A stretch of DNA of 64,000 nt from Cupriavidus pauculus (GTDB lineage: Bacteria; Pseudomonadota; Gammaproteobacteria; Burkholderiales; Burkholderiaceae), in the NCBI RefSeq assembly GCF_002858765.1, contig NZ_PJRP01000025.1:16154-80153 (forward strand), in the 5' to 3' direction. Each line of letters starts with the position of its first letter. The stretch's first letter is position 1. Positions 17,795 through 26,729 of this stretch are shown piece after piece. Under the pieces are notes generated by a model, which saw only the letters and a list, made by a program, of their open reading frames with translations, did no database searches and had not been told where the DNA came from. The position numbers and the translations under genes are program-made.

Positions 17795-18778
17795 TCAACC
17801 CGCCGTAATCCCTGCCGTCTGGATCACCTTGCGCCACTTCTCGATTTCGCTGTGCAGGCGCTGGCGCATCTGCTCCTGCGTGCCGGCATCCGCCTCGGCG
17901 CCAGCCTGCAGCAGCCGTTGCTTGACGCCGGCGTCCTTCATGGCGACGTTGAAGTCGGCATTGATCTTGTCGAGGATCGGCTTCGGCGTCTGGGCCGGCG
18001 CGAACAGCGCGGCCCAGGAATAGGCCTCGTAGCCGGGCAGTCCCGATTCGGCGACGGTCGGCACGTCGGGCAGCATGCCCGAGCGCTTGCGGCTGGCCAC
18101 GCCCAGCACCTTGATACGTCCCGACTTGATATGTTGCAGCGCGGTAGGCGCGTCGCTGAACATCAACTGCACCTGGCCGCCCAGCAGGTCGTTCATGGCC
18201 GGGCCGCTGCCCTTGTACGGCACATGCTGCAGCTTGGTGCCCGCCTCCATGTTGAACAGTTCGCCCGCCAGGTGCGTGCCGCCGCCGTTGCCGGACGACC
18301 CGTAGGCCAGCGTGTGGCCGCTCTTGGCGTAGGCGATCAGCTCCTTGATGCTGCTGGCCGGCACCGAGGGATGGGCGACGACGAACACCGGGAACATCGC
18401 GGCAAAACTGACCGGCGCGAAGTCCTTTTCGATGTCGTACGGCAGCTTGCCCATCAGCGACGGGTTGACCGCGTGATGGATCGACCCCAGGAACAGCGTG
18501 TAGCCGTCGGGCGCTTCCTTGGCCGCGATGGTGGCGCCAATGGTGCCGCCCGCGCCAGCGCGGTTGTCGATGACGATCGGGTTCTTCCAGATCTCGCCCA
18601 GCTTCTGGCTGAAGATGCGCGCCGTGCTGTCCACCGGACCGCCAGGCGGAAATGGCACGATCAGGCGCACGGGCTTGGTCGGCCACGTTTCCGTGGCAAA
18701 CGACGCAAACGGATACGCTGCGGCGCCGAACAGGCCGGCGGCCAACAGGCGCCTGCGCATGGCGGACGATGGGTTCAT
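17795..18778 (-). CDS. Bug-family (TTT) periplasmic solute-binding protein
   Basis: A 327-residue receptor. MRRRLLAAGLFGAAAYPFASFA is a signal peptide with an arginine cluster; PFPPGGPVDSTAR and PYKGSGPAM are the family blocks. Its ATG overlaps the stop codon of the upstream ligase gene by four bases (ATGA), so the two are translationally coupled. This suggests that it binds the acid that the ligase activates. It is the third Bug gene of the island; as with the others no membrane component is encoded nearby. Confidence 0.9.
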   Translation of the reverse strand: MNPSSAMRRRLLAAGLFGAAAYPFASFATETWPTKPVRLIVPFPPGGPVDSTARIFSQKLGEIWKNPIVIDNRAGAGGTIGATIAAKEAPDGYTLFLGSIHHAVNPSLMGKLPYDIEKDFAPVSFAAMFPVFVVAHPSVPASSIKELIAYAKSGHTLAYGSSGNGGGTHLAGELFNMEAGTKLQHVPYKGSGPAMNDLLGGQVQLMFSDAPTALQHIKSGRIKVLGVASRKRSGMLPDVPTVAESGLPGYEAYSWAALFAPAQTPKPILDKINADFNVAMKDAGVKQRLLQAGAEADAGTQEQMRQRLHSEIEKWRKVIQTAGITAG

Positions 18779-20304
18779 GCTGGGTCTCCTTGGGTCGACA
18801 TCGAACCGGCCTGCTCCTGCAGCACACGCTTGAGGATCTTGCCGTTGTTATTGGTAGGCAGTTCGGCCAGCGCCACAATGCGGGCCGGGCGCTTGTACGG
18901 GGCCAGGCGGCTGTGCAGGTGGCTGCGCAGCGCCTCCGGTTCCAGCGCCGCGCCGGGGCGCAACTCGACGAAGGCGACGATTTCCTCGTTGCCGTCGCCC
19001 TCGGCCACGCCAACCACGGCAGACCGCTGGATGCTCGGATGCGTGTTGAGCGCCCCCTCCACCTCGGCCGGATAGACGTTGAAGCCCGAGCGGATGATCA
19101 TCTCCTTGAGGCGGCCGACCACGAACAGCGCGCCATCGGCGTGCATCTCGCCCAGGTCGCCGCTGGCGTACCAGCCGCCCTCGCGCATCACGGCTTCCGT
19201 CGCCGCGGCATCGCGGAAGTAGCCCGGCATCAGCCCCCTGCCCCGCAGCCAGAGTTCGCCGCGCTGGCCCAGCGGCAAAGGCTGACCGGTCATGGGATCG
19301 GTCACCTGCACCTCGGCCTCGGCCACGGCATAGCCGGCGCTGGTATCGGGGCGCTGATCGCCCAGGCGCGTGACGTGGACCGATCCGGCGTATTCGGATA
19401 GCCCATAGCCATGGTGCAGCGTCAGGCCGAACGTAGCCTCCACGCGCGTCTTCAGCGACAGGTCGAGCGGACCCGCGCCGGTGTAGAGGTAGCGCAACGC
19501 CGGCGCCACCGGCTGCGCGATGCCCTGCTCCTGCAGATAGGCCAGCAGCCGCGAGAACAGCGTGGGCGGCCCCTGCAACTGCGATACGCCGTGATGGGCC
19601 AGCGCGTCGAGCAGATCGGCGGGATCGAACTGCGGCCGCATCACCAGCTGAGCGCCAGCCAGCAGCGAACTGAGCAGCACCGTGCCAAGGCCGAAGATAT
19701 GGGTCATCGGCACGAAGGCATAGCTGCGGTCGGTCGGGCCCAGTGCACGGGCCTCACGGGTCACCCGCGCGAAATGGATCAGCGCGTCGTGCGTCAGCAT
19801 CACGCCCTTTGGCTCGCCCGTGGTGCCGGACGTGAAGATCAGGGCGGCCACCTGGTCGCGCAACGGCGCCGGTTCCTGCATCGCATCGGCTCGCACGGCA
19901 GAACGATGCATGCCGGGCAGCGCCGATGGCGCGGCCCTGAAGCGTTCGGCGTGCCCGGCGGCGGCGCGCGACGCCGTGGCGGTGAAGTACACCACCCTGG
20001 CATCGGCCCGGGCGGCGAAGGCGTCGATTTCGCCCGCGGCCATGCGCGCATTGACGCCACACGACCATGCGCCCACGCGGCTGCAGGCCAGGATCAGCGC
20101 GGCGTGCTCGGGACAGTTCTCGGCCACCACCATCACGCGGTCACCGGGCCGCACATCAAGCTCGCGCAGTTCCGCTTCGGCCGTATCCGTCAGCGCGCCC
20201 AGCGCGGCAAAGCTGACGCTGCGGCCGTCCGGCAGGTGGAGAAACGGTTGATCGGGGGCCTCGGCCAACCAATGGTCAAGCAGCTCATGAATCCGGGTGG
20301 TCAC
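18775..20304 (-). CDS. AMP-dependent acyl-CoA synthetase, GTG start
   Basis: A 509-residue ANL ligase: FTSGTTGEPKG, HHGYGLSEYAGS, SGDLGEMHADGALF, RSGFNVYPAEVE and a C-terminal NNNGKILK. No ATG starts the domain; the GTG at 20304 has AAGGA about eight bases upstream and gives nearly the same length as the related ligase at 14263-15795, so it is preferred. Upstream in-frame ATGs at 20373 and 20466 add unrelated sequence. It leads a two-gene operon with the Bug gene and is divergent from the dehydrogenase operon at 20526. Confidence 0.88.
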   Translation of the reverse strand: MTTRIHELLDHWLAEAPDQPFLHLPDGRSVSFAALGALTDTAEAELRELDVRPGDRVMVVAENCPEHAALILACSRVGAWSCGVNARMAAGEIDAFAARADARVVYFTATASRAAAGHAERFRAAPSALPGMHRSAVRADAMQEPAPLRDQVAALIFTSGTTGEPKGVMLTHDALIHFARVTREARALGPTDRSYAFVPMTHIFGLGTVLLSSLLAGAQLVMRPQFDPADLLDALAHHGVSQLQGPPTLFSRLLAYLQEQGIAQPVAPALRYLYTGAGPLDLSLKTRVEATFGLTLHHGYGLSEYAGSVHVTRLGDQRPDTSAGYAVAEAEVQVTDPMTGQPLPLGQRGELWLRGRGLMPGYFRDAAATEAVMREGGWYASGDLGEMHADGALFVVGRLKEMIIRSGFNVYPAEVEGALNTHPSIQRSAVVGVAEGDGNEEIVAFVELRPGAALEPEALRSHLHSRLAPYKRPARIVALAELPTNNNGKILKRVLQEQAGSMSTQGDPA

Positions 20305-20525
20305 GCTAGCCGTCCTTGCTGAATGCGGTGAAGAGGTCCGCGCAGCATGGCGCCAAAGCCGGGCCGGCGCCATTCGTAAATCACAAGGGTCGGCTTCGCT
20401 GGCCTGAAACCGCGCTGCGGAATGCGGCGCCGTGCATTTCGGTATCCGGAAGGCTGGATTCGGCAATCTCGAACCAGCGTGGCGTGCACGCCCATAGAAT
20501 CGTTTTCACTGACCGGAGACAGTTC

Positions 20526-21719
20526 ATGGACCTGCGTTTCACAAGAGAAGAAGAATCCTTCCGCGAGGAAGTCGGCGCCTTTGTGCGGGCCAGCCTGCCC
20601 GCCGACATTCGCGACAAGGTGCTGGGCCATCGCCGCGTGGAGAAGGACGACTACGTGCGCTGGCACCGTATCCTGCACGCCCAGGGCTGGGGTGCCCCGA
20701 CGTGGCCCACGGAATGGGGCGGCACCGGCTGGAAAGCGCTGCAACGCCTGATCTTCGAGATCGAGACATTCCGCGCCGGCGCGCCGCGCATGCTGCCGTT
20801 CGGGCTGACGATGATCGGCCCGGTGCTGATGAAATACGCCAGCGCCGAGCACAAGGCGCGCTTCCTGCCGCGCATCCCGACCGTGGACGACTTCTGGTGC
20901 CAGGGATACTCCGAGCCGGGCGCCGGTTCCGACCTGGCGTCGCTGCGGACCCGCGCAGTGCGCAAGGGCGACAAGTACATCGTGAACGGCCAGAAGACCT
21001 GGACCACGATGGCGCACTTTGCCGACTGGATCTTCTGCCTCGTGCGCACGGACACCGAGGTCAAGCCGCAGGAAGGCATCTCGATGCTGCTGATCGACAT
21101 GAAGTCGCCCGGCGTGACGGTGCGGCCGATCAAGACGCTGGACGGCGGCCACGACGTGAACGAGACCTGGTTCGAGGACGTGGAAGTGCCGGTGGAAAAC
21201 CTGCTGGGCGAGGAAAACAAGGGCTGGACGTACGCCAAGTACCTGCTGGGCCACGAGCGCACCGGCATTGCCGGCATCGGCCACTGCTATCGCGAGCTGC
21301 GCCAGCTGCGGCACTACGCGGCCGAGACCACCGACGGCCGGGGCCGCCCGCTGATCGAGGACGTGCGCATGCGCGACAAGATCGCCCGCGTGGAAATGGA
21401 TCTGCTGGCGCTGGAGATGCTGCTGTTGCGTGTGGCGACCCAGGCCGCCGGCACGCCGGGCCCCGAGGCCTCCATGGTCAAGATTCGCGGCTCCGAACTG
21501 CAGCAGGACATCGCGATGCTGCAGATGGAAGTGGCCGGCCCCAATGGTTGGCCGTACTCGCCGGACTGGATGGAGCCCGGCGCGCCGCAACCCGTGAGCG
21601 GCCCGGACTGGGCCGCCCCTGCGGCATCGACCTACTATGACATGCGCAAGACCACGATCTACGGCGGCTCGACCGAGGTCCAGAAAAACATCATCTCGAA
21701 GATGATCATCGGTTTCTAA
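20526..21719 (+). CDS. acyl-CoA dehydrogenase (alpha-like subunit)
   Basis: A 397-residue acyl-CoA dehydrogenase starting MDLRFTREEESFREE, with the substrate/FAD block GAGSDLASLRTRA and a C-terminal IYGGSTEVQKNI. Gly replaces the Glu of the YEG motif. Its build resembles the FadE proteins that form heterotetramers with a second dehydrogenase in side-chain degradation of steroids and similar ring acids. The next gene, 17 bases on, is a second, divergent dehydrogenase, which supports a heteromeric enzyme; this is inference. GGAG precedes the ATG. First gene of the operon 20526-27398. Confidence 0.92.
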   Translation: MDLRFTREEESFREEVGAFVRASLPADIRDKVLGHRRVEKDDYVRWHRILHAQGWGAPTWPTEWGGTGWKALQRLIFEIETFRAGAPRMLPFGLTMIGPVLMKYASAEHKARFLPRIPTVDDFWCQGYSEPGAGSDLASLRTRAVRKGDKYIVNGQKTWTTMAHFADWIFCLVRTDTEVKPQEGISMLLIDMKSPGVTVRPIKTLDGGHDVNETWFEDVEVPVENLLGEENKGWTYAKYLLGHERTGIAGIGHCYRELRQLRHYAAETTDGRGRPLIEDVRMRDKIARVEMDLLALEMLLLRVATQAAGTPGPEASMVKIRGSELQQDIAMLQMEVAGPNGWPYSPDWMEPGAPQPVSGPDWAAPAASTYYDMRKTTIYGGSTEVQKNIISKMIIGF

Positions 21720-21736
21720 CGCAGGGGACGACAGGC

Positions 21737-22852
21737 ATGGATTTCACCTACAGCGAAGAACAGCAGATGCTGGCCGACAGCCTGCGCCGCTTTGTCGCAT
21801 CCGAGTATGCGTTCGAGCATCGCCGCCGCAATGCGCGCGAACAGGGCGGCTTCGACCGCGCCACGTGGCGGCAACTGGCGGAGATGGGCGTGCTGGGCCT
21901 GACCGTGCCGGCCGACCATGGCGGCTTTGGCGAAGGCCCGACCAGCCAGGTGGTGGTGCAACGCGAACTGGGCCGTGGGCTGGTGCAGGAGCCGGTGATT
22001 CCGGCGGCCATCGCCGCGGCCATCCTGGCGCACCATGCGCCGGTCGCGCAGCAGGCCGAATGGCTGCCGGCCATCGCCGATGGCAGCAAGATCGTGGCAC
22101 TGGCTTACCTGGAACCCGCCACGCGCTATCGCCTGGACACCGCCCAGACCGTGGCGCGCCAGCGCGAGCCGAATGGCTACGTGCTGCGCGGCACGAAATC
22201 GGTGGTGTGGCATGGCGGGGCCGCCGACACCTATCTGGTCTCGGCCATGCTCGACGGCACGCTGGCACTGTTCCTGGTCAGCCACGACGCCCCGGGGCTG
22301 AGCGTGACCACCTATCCCACCATCGACCGCCTGTCCGGCGCCGACCTGCAACTGGCCGACGTGCCGGCCACGCTGGTGACCGTCGACGGGCTCCGGGCGC
22401 TGGAACTGGGCATCGACCACGGCATTGCCGCGCAATGTGCGGCGGCGGCCGGCGCGATGGAGCGGCTGATCGAGATCACCGCCGAATACCTGGGCGCGCG
22501 CAAGCAGTTCGGCAAGCCGCTGGCATCGTTCCAGGCGCTGCAGCACCGCATGGCCGACATGCTGGTGCAGAAGGAACTGGCGCTGTCGATGGCCTACGTG
22601 GCCGCGCAGGGGCTGGACGCCACCGATGCCGACGAACGCCGCCGCAAGGTAGCGGCCGCAAAGGTCGTCACGGCGCGGGCGGCACGCTTTGTCGGCCAGC
22701 AGGCCGTGCAATTGCACGGCGGCATGGGCATGACCGACGAACTCGAGGTGGGCGACTACTTCAAGGCCCTGGCCATGACCGATGTGCTGCTCGGCGACAC
22801 CGACCTGCACATGGAGCGCTACACCGCCACCATGGCCGCGATCGCGGCCTGA
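21737..22852 (+). CDS. acyl-CoA dehydrogenase (beta-like subunit)
   Basis: A 371-residue dehydrogenase with the N-terminal YSEEQQMLADSLRRFV helix and the C-terminal HGGMGMTDELEVGDYFK. The C-terminus stops shortly after this point without the usual YGG/YEG-TxEIQ motif, as in the shorter partner subunits of heteromeric acyl-CoA dehydrogenases. It follows the first dehydrogenase gene by 17 bases and precedes the thiolase-like gene by 37 bases. Together the two should make the enoyl-CoA that the MaoC protein of the operon hydrates. Confidence 0.9.
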   Translation: MDFTYSEEQQMLADSLRRFVASEYAFEHRRRNAREQGGFDRATWRQLAEMGVLGLTVPADHGGFGEGPTSQVVVQRELGRGLVQEPVIPAAIAAAILAHHAPVAQQAEWLPAIADGSKIVALAYLEPATRYRLDTAQTVARQREPNGYVLRGTKSVVWHGGAADTYLVSAMLDGTLALFLVSHDAPGLSVTTYPTIDRLSGADLQLADVPATLVTVDGLRALELGIDHGIAAQCAAAAGAMERLIEITAEYLGARKQFGKPLASFQALQHRMADMLVQKELALSMAYVAAQGLDATDADERRRKVAAAKVVTARAARFVGQQAVQLHGGMGMTDELEVGDYFKALAMTDVLLGDTDLHMERYTATMAAIAA

Positions 22853-22889
22853 CGAACACCATACGGAACACCAGACGGAAGACACACCG

Positions 22890-24056
22890 ATGACAATCAA
22901 TGGCAAGGCATATATCGTCGGGGCCTACGAGCACCCGACCCGCAAGGCACCGGACAAGACCGTGCCGCAACTGCACGCCGAATGCGCCCGTGGCGCGCTG
23001 GAAGACGCCGGCCTGACACTGGCCGACGTGGACGGCTATTTCTGCGCCGGCGACGCACCCGGCCTGGGCATGGTCAACATGGTCGACTACCTGGGCCTGA
23101 ACGCACGCCATGTGGATTCGAGCGAAATGGGCGGCTCGTCCTATATCGCGCACGTCTCGCACGCAGCCCAGGCGATTGCCGCCGGCAAGTGCAATGTGGC
23201 GTTGATCACGCTGGCCGGGCGCCCGCGCTCGGAGGGTTCCAGCGGCACGCAGGCCCGCAACTGGGGCGCGAACCTGCCCGACCAGCCGTTCGAGGCGCCG
23301 TTCAGCCCGGTGACGGTCAACCTGTATGCGATGGTGGCGCAGCGCCACATGTACGAGTTTGGCACCACGCCCGAGCAGCTTGCGTGGATCAAGGTGGCTG
23401 CCTCGCACCACGCCCAGCACAACCCGAACGCAATGCTGCGCGAGCTGGTAACGGTGGAAGACGTGCTGAATTCGCCGATGATCTCCGACCCGCTGCACCG
23501 GCTGGACTGCTGCGTGGTGTCCGACGGTGGCGGCGCGCTGATCGTGGCGCGCCCCGAGATCGCGGCGAAGCTGAACCGGCCGAAGATCAAGGTGCTGGGC
23601 GCGGGCGAACACGTGAAGGGCCTGCTGGGCGGCCAGGTGGATCTGTCATGGTCCGCCGCGCGCGTGTCCGGCGCGGCGGCGTTCGCAGAGGCGGGCGTTA
23701 CGCCATCCGACATCCAGTACGCGTCGATCTACGACAGCTTCACCATCACCGTGCTGATGCAGCTGGAAGACCTGGGCTTCTGCAAGAAGGGCGAAGGCGG
23801 CAAGTTCGTGATGGACGGCAACCTGATTGCGGGCGTGGGCAAGCTGCCGATCAACACCGACGGCGGCGGCCTGTGCAACAACCATCCGGCCAATCGCGGC
23901 GGCATCACCAAGGTGATCGAGGCCGTGCGCCAGTTGCGTGGCGAGGCCAACCCGGCCGTGCAGGTCAAGAACTGCCAGCTTGCGCTGGCCCAGGGGACCG
24001 GCGGCTACATGGGGTCGCGCCATGGCTCGGCCACCCTGATCCTGGAACGCGAATAA
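22890..24056 (+). CDS. Cys-less thiolase-fold protein, probable Ltp2-type retro-aldolase subunit
   Basis: A 388-residue thiolase-fold protein. Where thiolases carry the nucleophile (VNNNCATGS in the neighbour at 7743) this one reads VDSSEMGGS, placing Glu79 at the Cys position, so normal thiolysis is unlikely. The C-terminus has NTDGGGLCNNHPANRGG, the form seen in lipid-transfer-protein-like members. The next gene encodes a DUF35 protein with a Zn ribbon; in steroid side-chain degradation such a pair (Ltp2 with the DUF35 part of ChsH2) cleaves a beta-hydroxyacyl-CoA by retro-aldol reaction. The same role is inferred here. Start ATG at 22890 fits the family; the ribosome site is modest. Confidence 0.85.
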   Translation: MTINGKAYIVGAYEHPTRKAPDKTVPQLHAECARGALEDAGLTLADVDGYFCAGDAPGLGMVNMVDYLGLNARHVDSSEMGGSSYIAHVSHAAQAIAAGKCNVALITLAGRPRSEGSSGTQARNWGANLPDQPFEAPFSPVTVNLYAMVAQRHMYEFGTTPEQLAWIKVAASHHAQHNPNAMLRELVTVEDVLNSPMISDPLHRLDCCVVSDGGGALIVARPEIAAKLNRPKIKVLGAGEHVKGLLGGQVDLSWSAARVSGAAAFAEAGVTPSDIQYASIYDSFTITVLMQLEDLGFCKKGEGGKFVMDGNLIAGVGKLPINTDGGGLCNNHPANRGGITKVIEAVRQLRGEANPAVQVKNCQLALAQGTGGYMGSRHGSATLILERE

Positions 24057-24070
24057 GCGCGAGGCTACCG

Positions 24071-24478
24071 ATGACCACTCCCTACGTTCCCACCGTTTTC
24101 AAGGCCCCGGACGAACTGCCCGACAACGCGCCGTTCTGGCAAGCCGCCCGCGAAGGCCGCCTGCTGGTGCGCCACTGCAAGTCGTGCGGCAAACCCCACT
24201 GGTACCCGCGCGCACTGTGCCCGTTCTGCATGGGCGACACCGACTGGAAAGACGCCAGCGGCCTGGGCGAGATCTATTCGTTCAGCATCACGCGCCGTGC
24301 CGGCCCCCATCCGTTCTGCATCGCCTATGTGAAGCTCGATGAAGGCGTAACCATGCTGACCCATATCGTCGATACCGACCTGGACAGCGTGCGCATTGGC
24401 CAGCGCGTGAAGGTGCGCTTTGCCGAGACCGAGGGCGGCGCGCCAGTGCCTGTCTTCGCGCCGGCCGAAGCGGCCTGA
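24071..24478 (+). CDS. DUF35 Zn-ribbon/OB-fold protein
   Basis: A 135-residue protein. CKSCGKPHWYPRALCPFC gives a C-x2-C-x10-C-x2-C zinc ribbon at about residues 36-53, followed by a beta-rich OB-fold (GEIYSFSITRR to RVKVRF). This family binds acyl-CoA and pairs with thiolase-fold proteins as an obligate partner. It starts 14 bases after the Cys-less thiolase-like gene and ends 13 bases before the MaoC gene, so a complex with the former is likely. Confidence 0.92.
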   Translation: MTTPYVPTVFKAPDELPDNAPFWQAAREGRLLVRHCKSCGKPHWYPRALCPFCMGDTDWKDASGLGEIYSFSITRRAGPHPFCIAYVKLDEGVTMLTHIVDTDLDSVRIGQRVKVRFAETEGGAPVPVFAPAEAA

Positions 24479-24491
24479 AGCGGAGCACCCG

Positions 24492-25385
24492 ATGGCGATC
24501 CGCTACCAGCACCTGCGCAACCGCGACTTTTCCCCGGTGCGCCAGCACTACACCCTGCGCGACACCATGCTGTACGCGCTAAGCCTGGGCCTGGGCAACG
24601 ACCCGATGGATGCGTCGGCCCTGCCCTTCGTCTACGAAGGCACGCCGGGCGGCCTGCGCGCACTGCCGTCGCAGGCCGTGGTGCTGGGCTATCCCGGCTT
24701 CTGGGCCCGCGAGCCCGATACCGGCATCGACTGGGTCAAGCTGCTGCACGGCGAGCAGCGGCTGCGGCTGCATCGCCCGCTGCCCGCCGATGCCGAGGTG
24801 GTGGGCCACAACCGCATTACCCACCTGACCGACAAGGGCGCGGGCAAGGGAGCCATCATGGTCACCGAGCGCCGGCTGGAAACCGTGCAGGGCGAACTGC
24901 TGGCGACGATCCAGCAGGTGTCGTTCCTGCGCGGCGACGGCGGCTACAGCCAGCAGGACGGCGGCCAGCCCAGCGACGAACCGTTGCCGGCGCTGCGCCC
25001 GGTGCCCGAAGACCGTCCGCCCGATTTCGTCGATACCCAGCCCACGCGCCCCGAAGCGGCGCTGCTGTACCGGCTTATGGGCGACTTCAATCCGCTGCAC
25101 GCCGATCCGGCCGTGGCCAGCGCCGCCGGGTTCGAGCGACCGATCCTGCACGGCCTGGCCAGCTACGGGCTGGTGGCCCACGCGCTGCTGCGGCAATGCG
25201 CGGGCCATGACCCGGCACGGCTGCGCGCGTTCGATATCCGCTTTACCGCGCCGGTCTTTCCCGGTGAAACGCTGGTGACCGAGATCTGGCGTGATCCGCA
25301 GCATGCCGGCCAGTTCCAGTTGCGTGCCAGGGTGCTGGAACGCGACAAGGTCGTGCTCAGCCATGGCTGGGCCGAGATTGCGTGA
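24492..25385 (+). CDS. double-hotdog MaoC-family enoyl-CoA hydratase
   Basis: A 297-residue protein with two hotdog halves. The second half carries the hydratase-2 motif MGDFNPLHADPAVASAAGF, whose Asp and His are catalytic in R-specific enoyl-CoA hydratases and peroxisomal MFE-2. The first half lacks it and shapes the acyl pocket, which suits bulky or long substrates. It follows the DUF35 gene by 13 bases. In the pathway it should add water to the product of the dehydrogenase pair, giving the beta-hydroxyacyl-CoA that the Cys-less thiolase-like protein and DUF35 may split. Confidence 0.92.
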   Translation: MAIRYQHLRNRDFSPVRQHYTLRDTMLYALSLGLGNDPMDASALPFVYEGTPGGLRALPSQAVVLGYPGFWAREPDTGIDWVKLLHGEQRLRLHRPLPADAEVVGHNRITHLTDKGAGKGAIMVTERRLETVQGELLATIQQVSFLRGDGGYSQQDGGQPSDEPLPALRPVPEDRPPDFVDTQPTRPEAALLYRLMGDFNPLHADPAVASAAGFERPILHGLASYGLVAHALLRQCAGHDPARLRAFDIRFTAPVFPGETLVTEIWRDPQHAGQFQLRARVLERDKVVLSHGWAEIA

Positions 25386-25424
25386 ACGCCCTCCCCCTGA
25401 TTCGCTTCGCCTGATTCCTTTGCT

Positions 25425-26717
25425 ATGACCGCTTCCCACGAATCCACCCCCGGCCTGCCGCCGCCGTCGCGGCAGACGGGCGCACTCAGCCATCTGCGCG
25501 TGCTCGACCTTTCCCGCGTGCTGGCGGGCCCATGGTGTACGCAGAACCTGGCCGACATGGGCGCCGACGTCATCAAGATCGAGAAGCCCGGCGCCGGCGA
25601 CGACACCCGGCACTGGGGGCCACCGTACCTGGATGGCGACGACGGCCCGACGCGCCAGGCCAGCTACTTCGCGGCGTGCAACCGCAACAAGCGCTCGGTG
25701 ACCGTGGACATTGCCACGGCCGAAGGACAGAAGCTGGTGCGCGAGCTGGCGCAGCAGAGCGACGTGGTCATCGAGAACTACAAGACCGGCAGCCTCAAGC
25801 GCTACGGGCTCGACTACGAGACGCTCAGCGCGCTGAACCCGCGCCTGGTCTACTGCTCGATTACGGGCTTCGGCCAGACCGGACCCTACGCGGCCCGGCC
25901 CGGCTATGACCTGCTGGTGCAGGCCATGAGCGGGCTGATGAGCATCACGGGCCAGCCCGATGGCGAACCCGGTGGCGGGCCGCTGCGCGTGGGCGTGGCG
26001 GTGATCGATCTATTCACGGGCATGTATGCCACCACCGCCATCCTTGGCGCGATCGAGGCCCGGCATCACACCGGGCGCGGCCAGCGGATCGACATTGCGC
26101 TGCTCGACGTGGCCATGGCGGTACTGGCCAACCAGGGTGCCGGCTATCTGAATGCCGGCGTGGTGCCGACGCGCCAGGGCAATGTGCATCCCAGCGTGGT
26201 GCCATATCAGGACTTCCCGACCCGGGACGGCAACATGCTGCTGGCCATCGGCAACGACGGCCAGTTCGCGCGCTTCTGCGAGGTGGCCGATGTCGACTGG
26301 GCACGCGACGAGCGCTACGCCACCAACAGTGCCCGCGTGACCCATCGCGACACGCTGATTCCGATGATGAGCGACGTCACTCGCGCGAAGTCGACCCACG
26401 AATGGATCGGCCTGCTTGAGGCGGCTTCGGTGCCATGCGGCCCGATCAACAACATCGGGCAGGCATTTGCCGACGAGCACGTCCAGCATCGCGGGCTGCG
26501 CGTGGAGCAGTACCGCTATGCGACGGCCGACCGCCCGGCAGAGGATACCGTCAACCGGATCTGCTCCACGGCCAGCCCGCTGCGATTGTCCGACACGCCG
26601 CCCACGCTGCGCCACGCGCCGCCCGCGCTGGGCCAGCACACGGACGAAGTGCTGCGGGATTGCCTGGGTCTCGGTCCGCAAGCCGTAGCGGACCTGCGGA
26701 CCAAGGGCGTGCTGTAG
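25425..26717 (+). CDS. class III CoA-transferase (CaiB/BaiF family)
   Basis: A 430-residue CoA-transferase with LRVLDLSRVLAGPWCTQNL and GADVIKIEKPGAGDDTR at the N-terminus; the Asp in RPGYDLLVQAMSG is the expected catalytic residue. It differs from the copy at 10749 by about 30 more residues and a more typical sequence. It should load CoA on the pathway acid from another thioester, an ATP-free alternative to the ligases. It lies 39 bases after the MaoC gene in the same operon. Confidence 0.92.
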   Translation: MTASHESTPGLPPPSRQTGALSHLRVLDLSRVLAGPWCTQNLADMGADVIKIEKPGAGDDTRHWGPPYLDGDDGPTRQASYFAACNRNKRSVTVDIATAEGQKLVRELAQQSDVVIENYKTGSLKRYGLDYETLSALNPRLVYCSITGFGQTGPYAARPGYDLLVQAMSGLMSITGQPDGEPGGGPLRVGVAVIDLFTGMYATTAILGAIEARHHTGRGQRIDIALLDVAMAVLANQGAGYLNAGVVPTRQGNVHPSVVPYQDFPTRDGNMLLAIGNDGQFARFCEVADVDWARDERYATNSARVTHRDTLIPMMSDVTRAKSTHEWIGLLEAASVPCGPINNIGQAFADEHVQHRGLRVEQYRYATADRPAEDTVNRICSTASPLRLSDTPPTLRHAPPALGQHTDEVLRDCLGLGPQAVADLRTKGVL

Positions 26718-26729
26718 CCGGCTGCCGAC

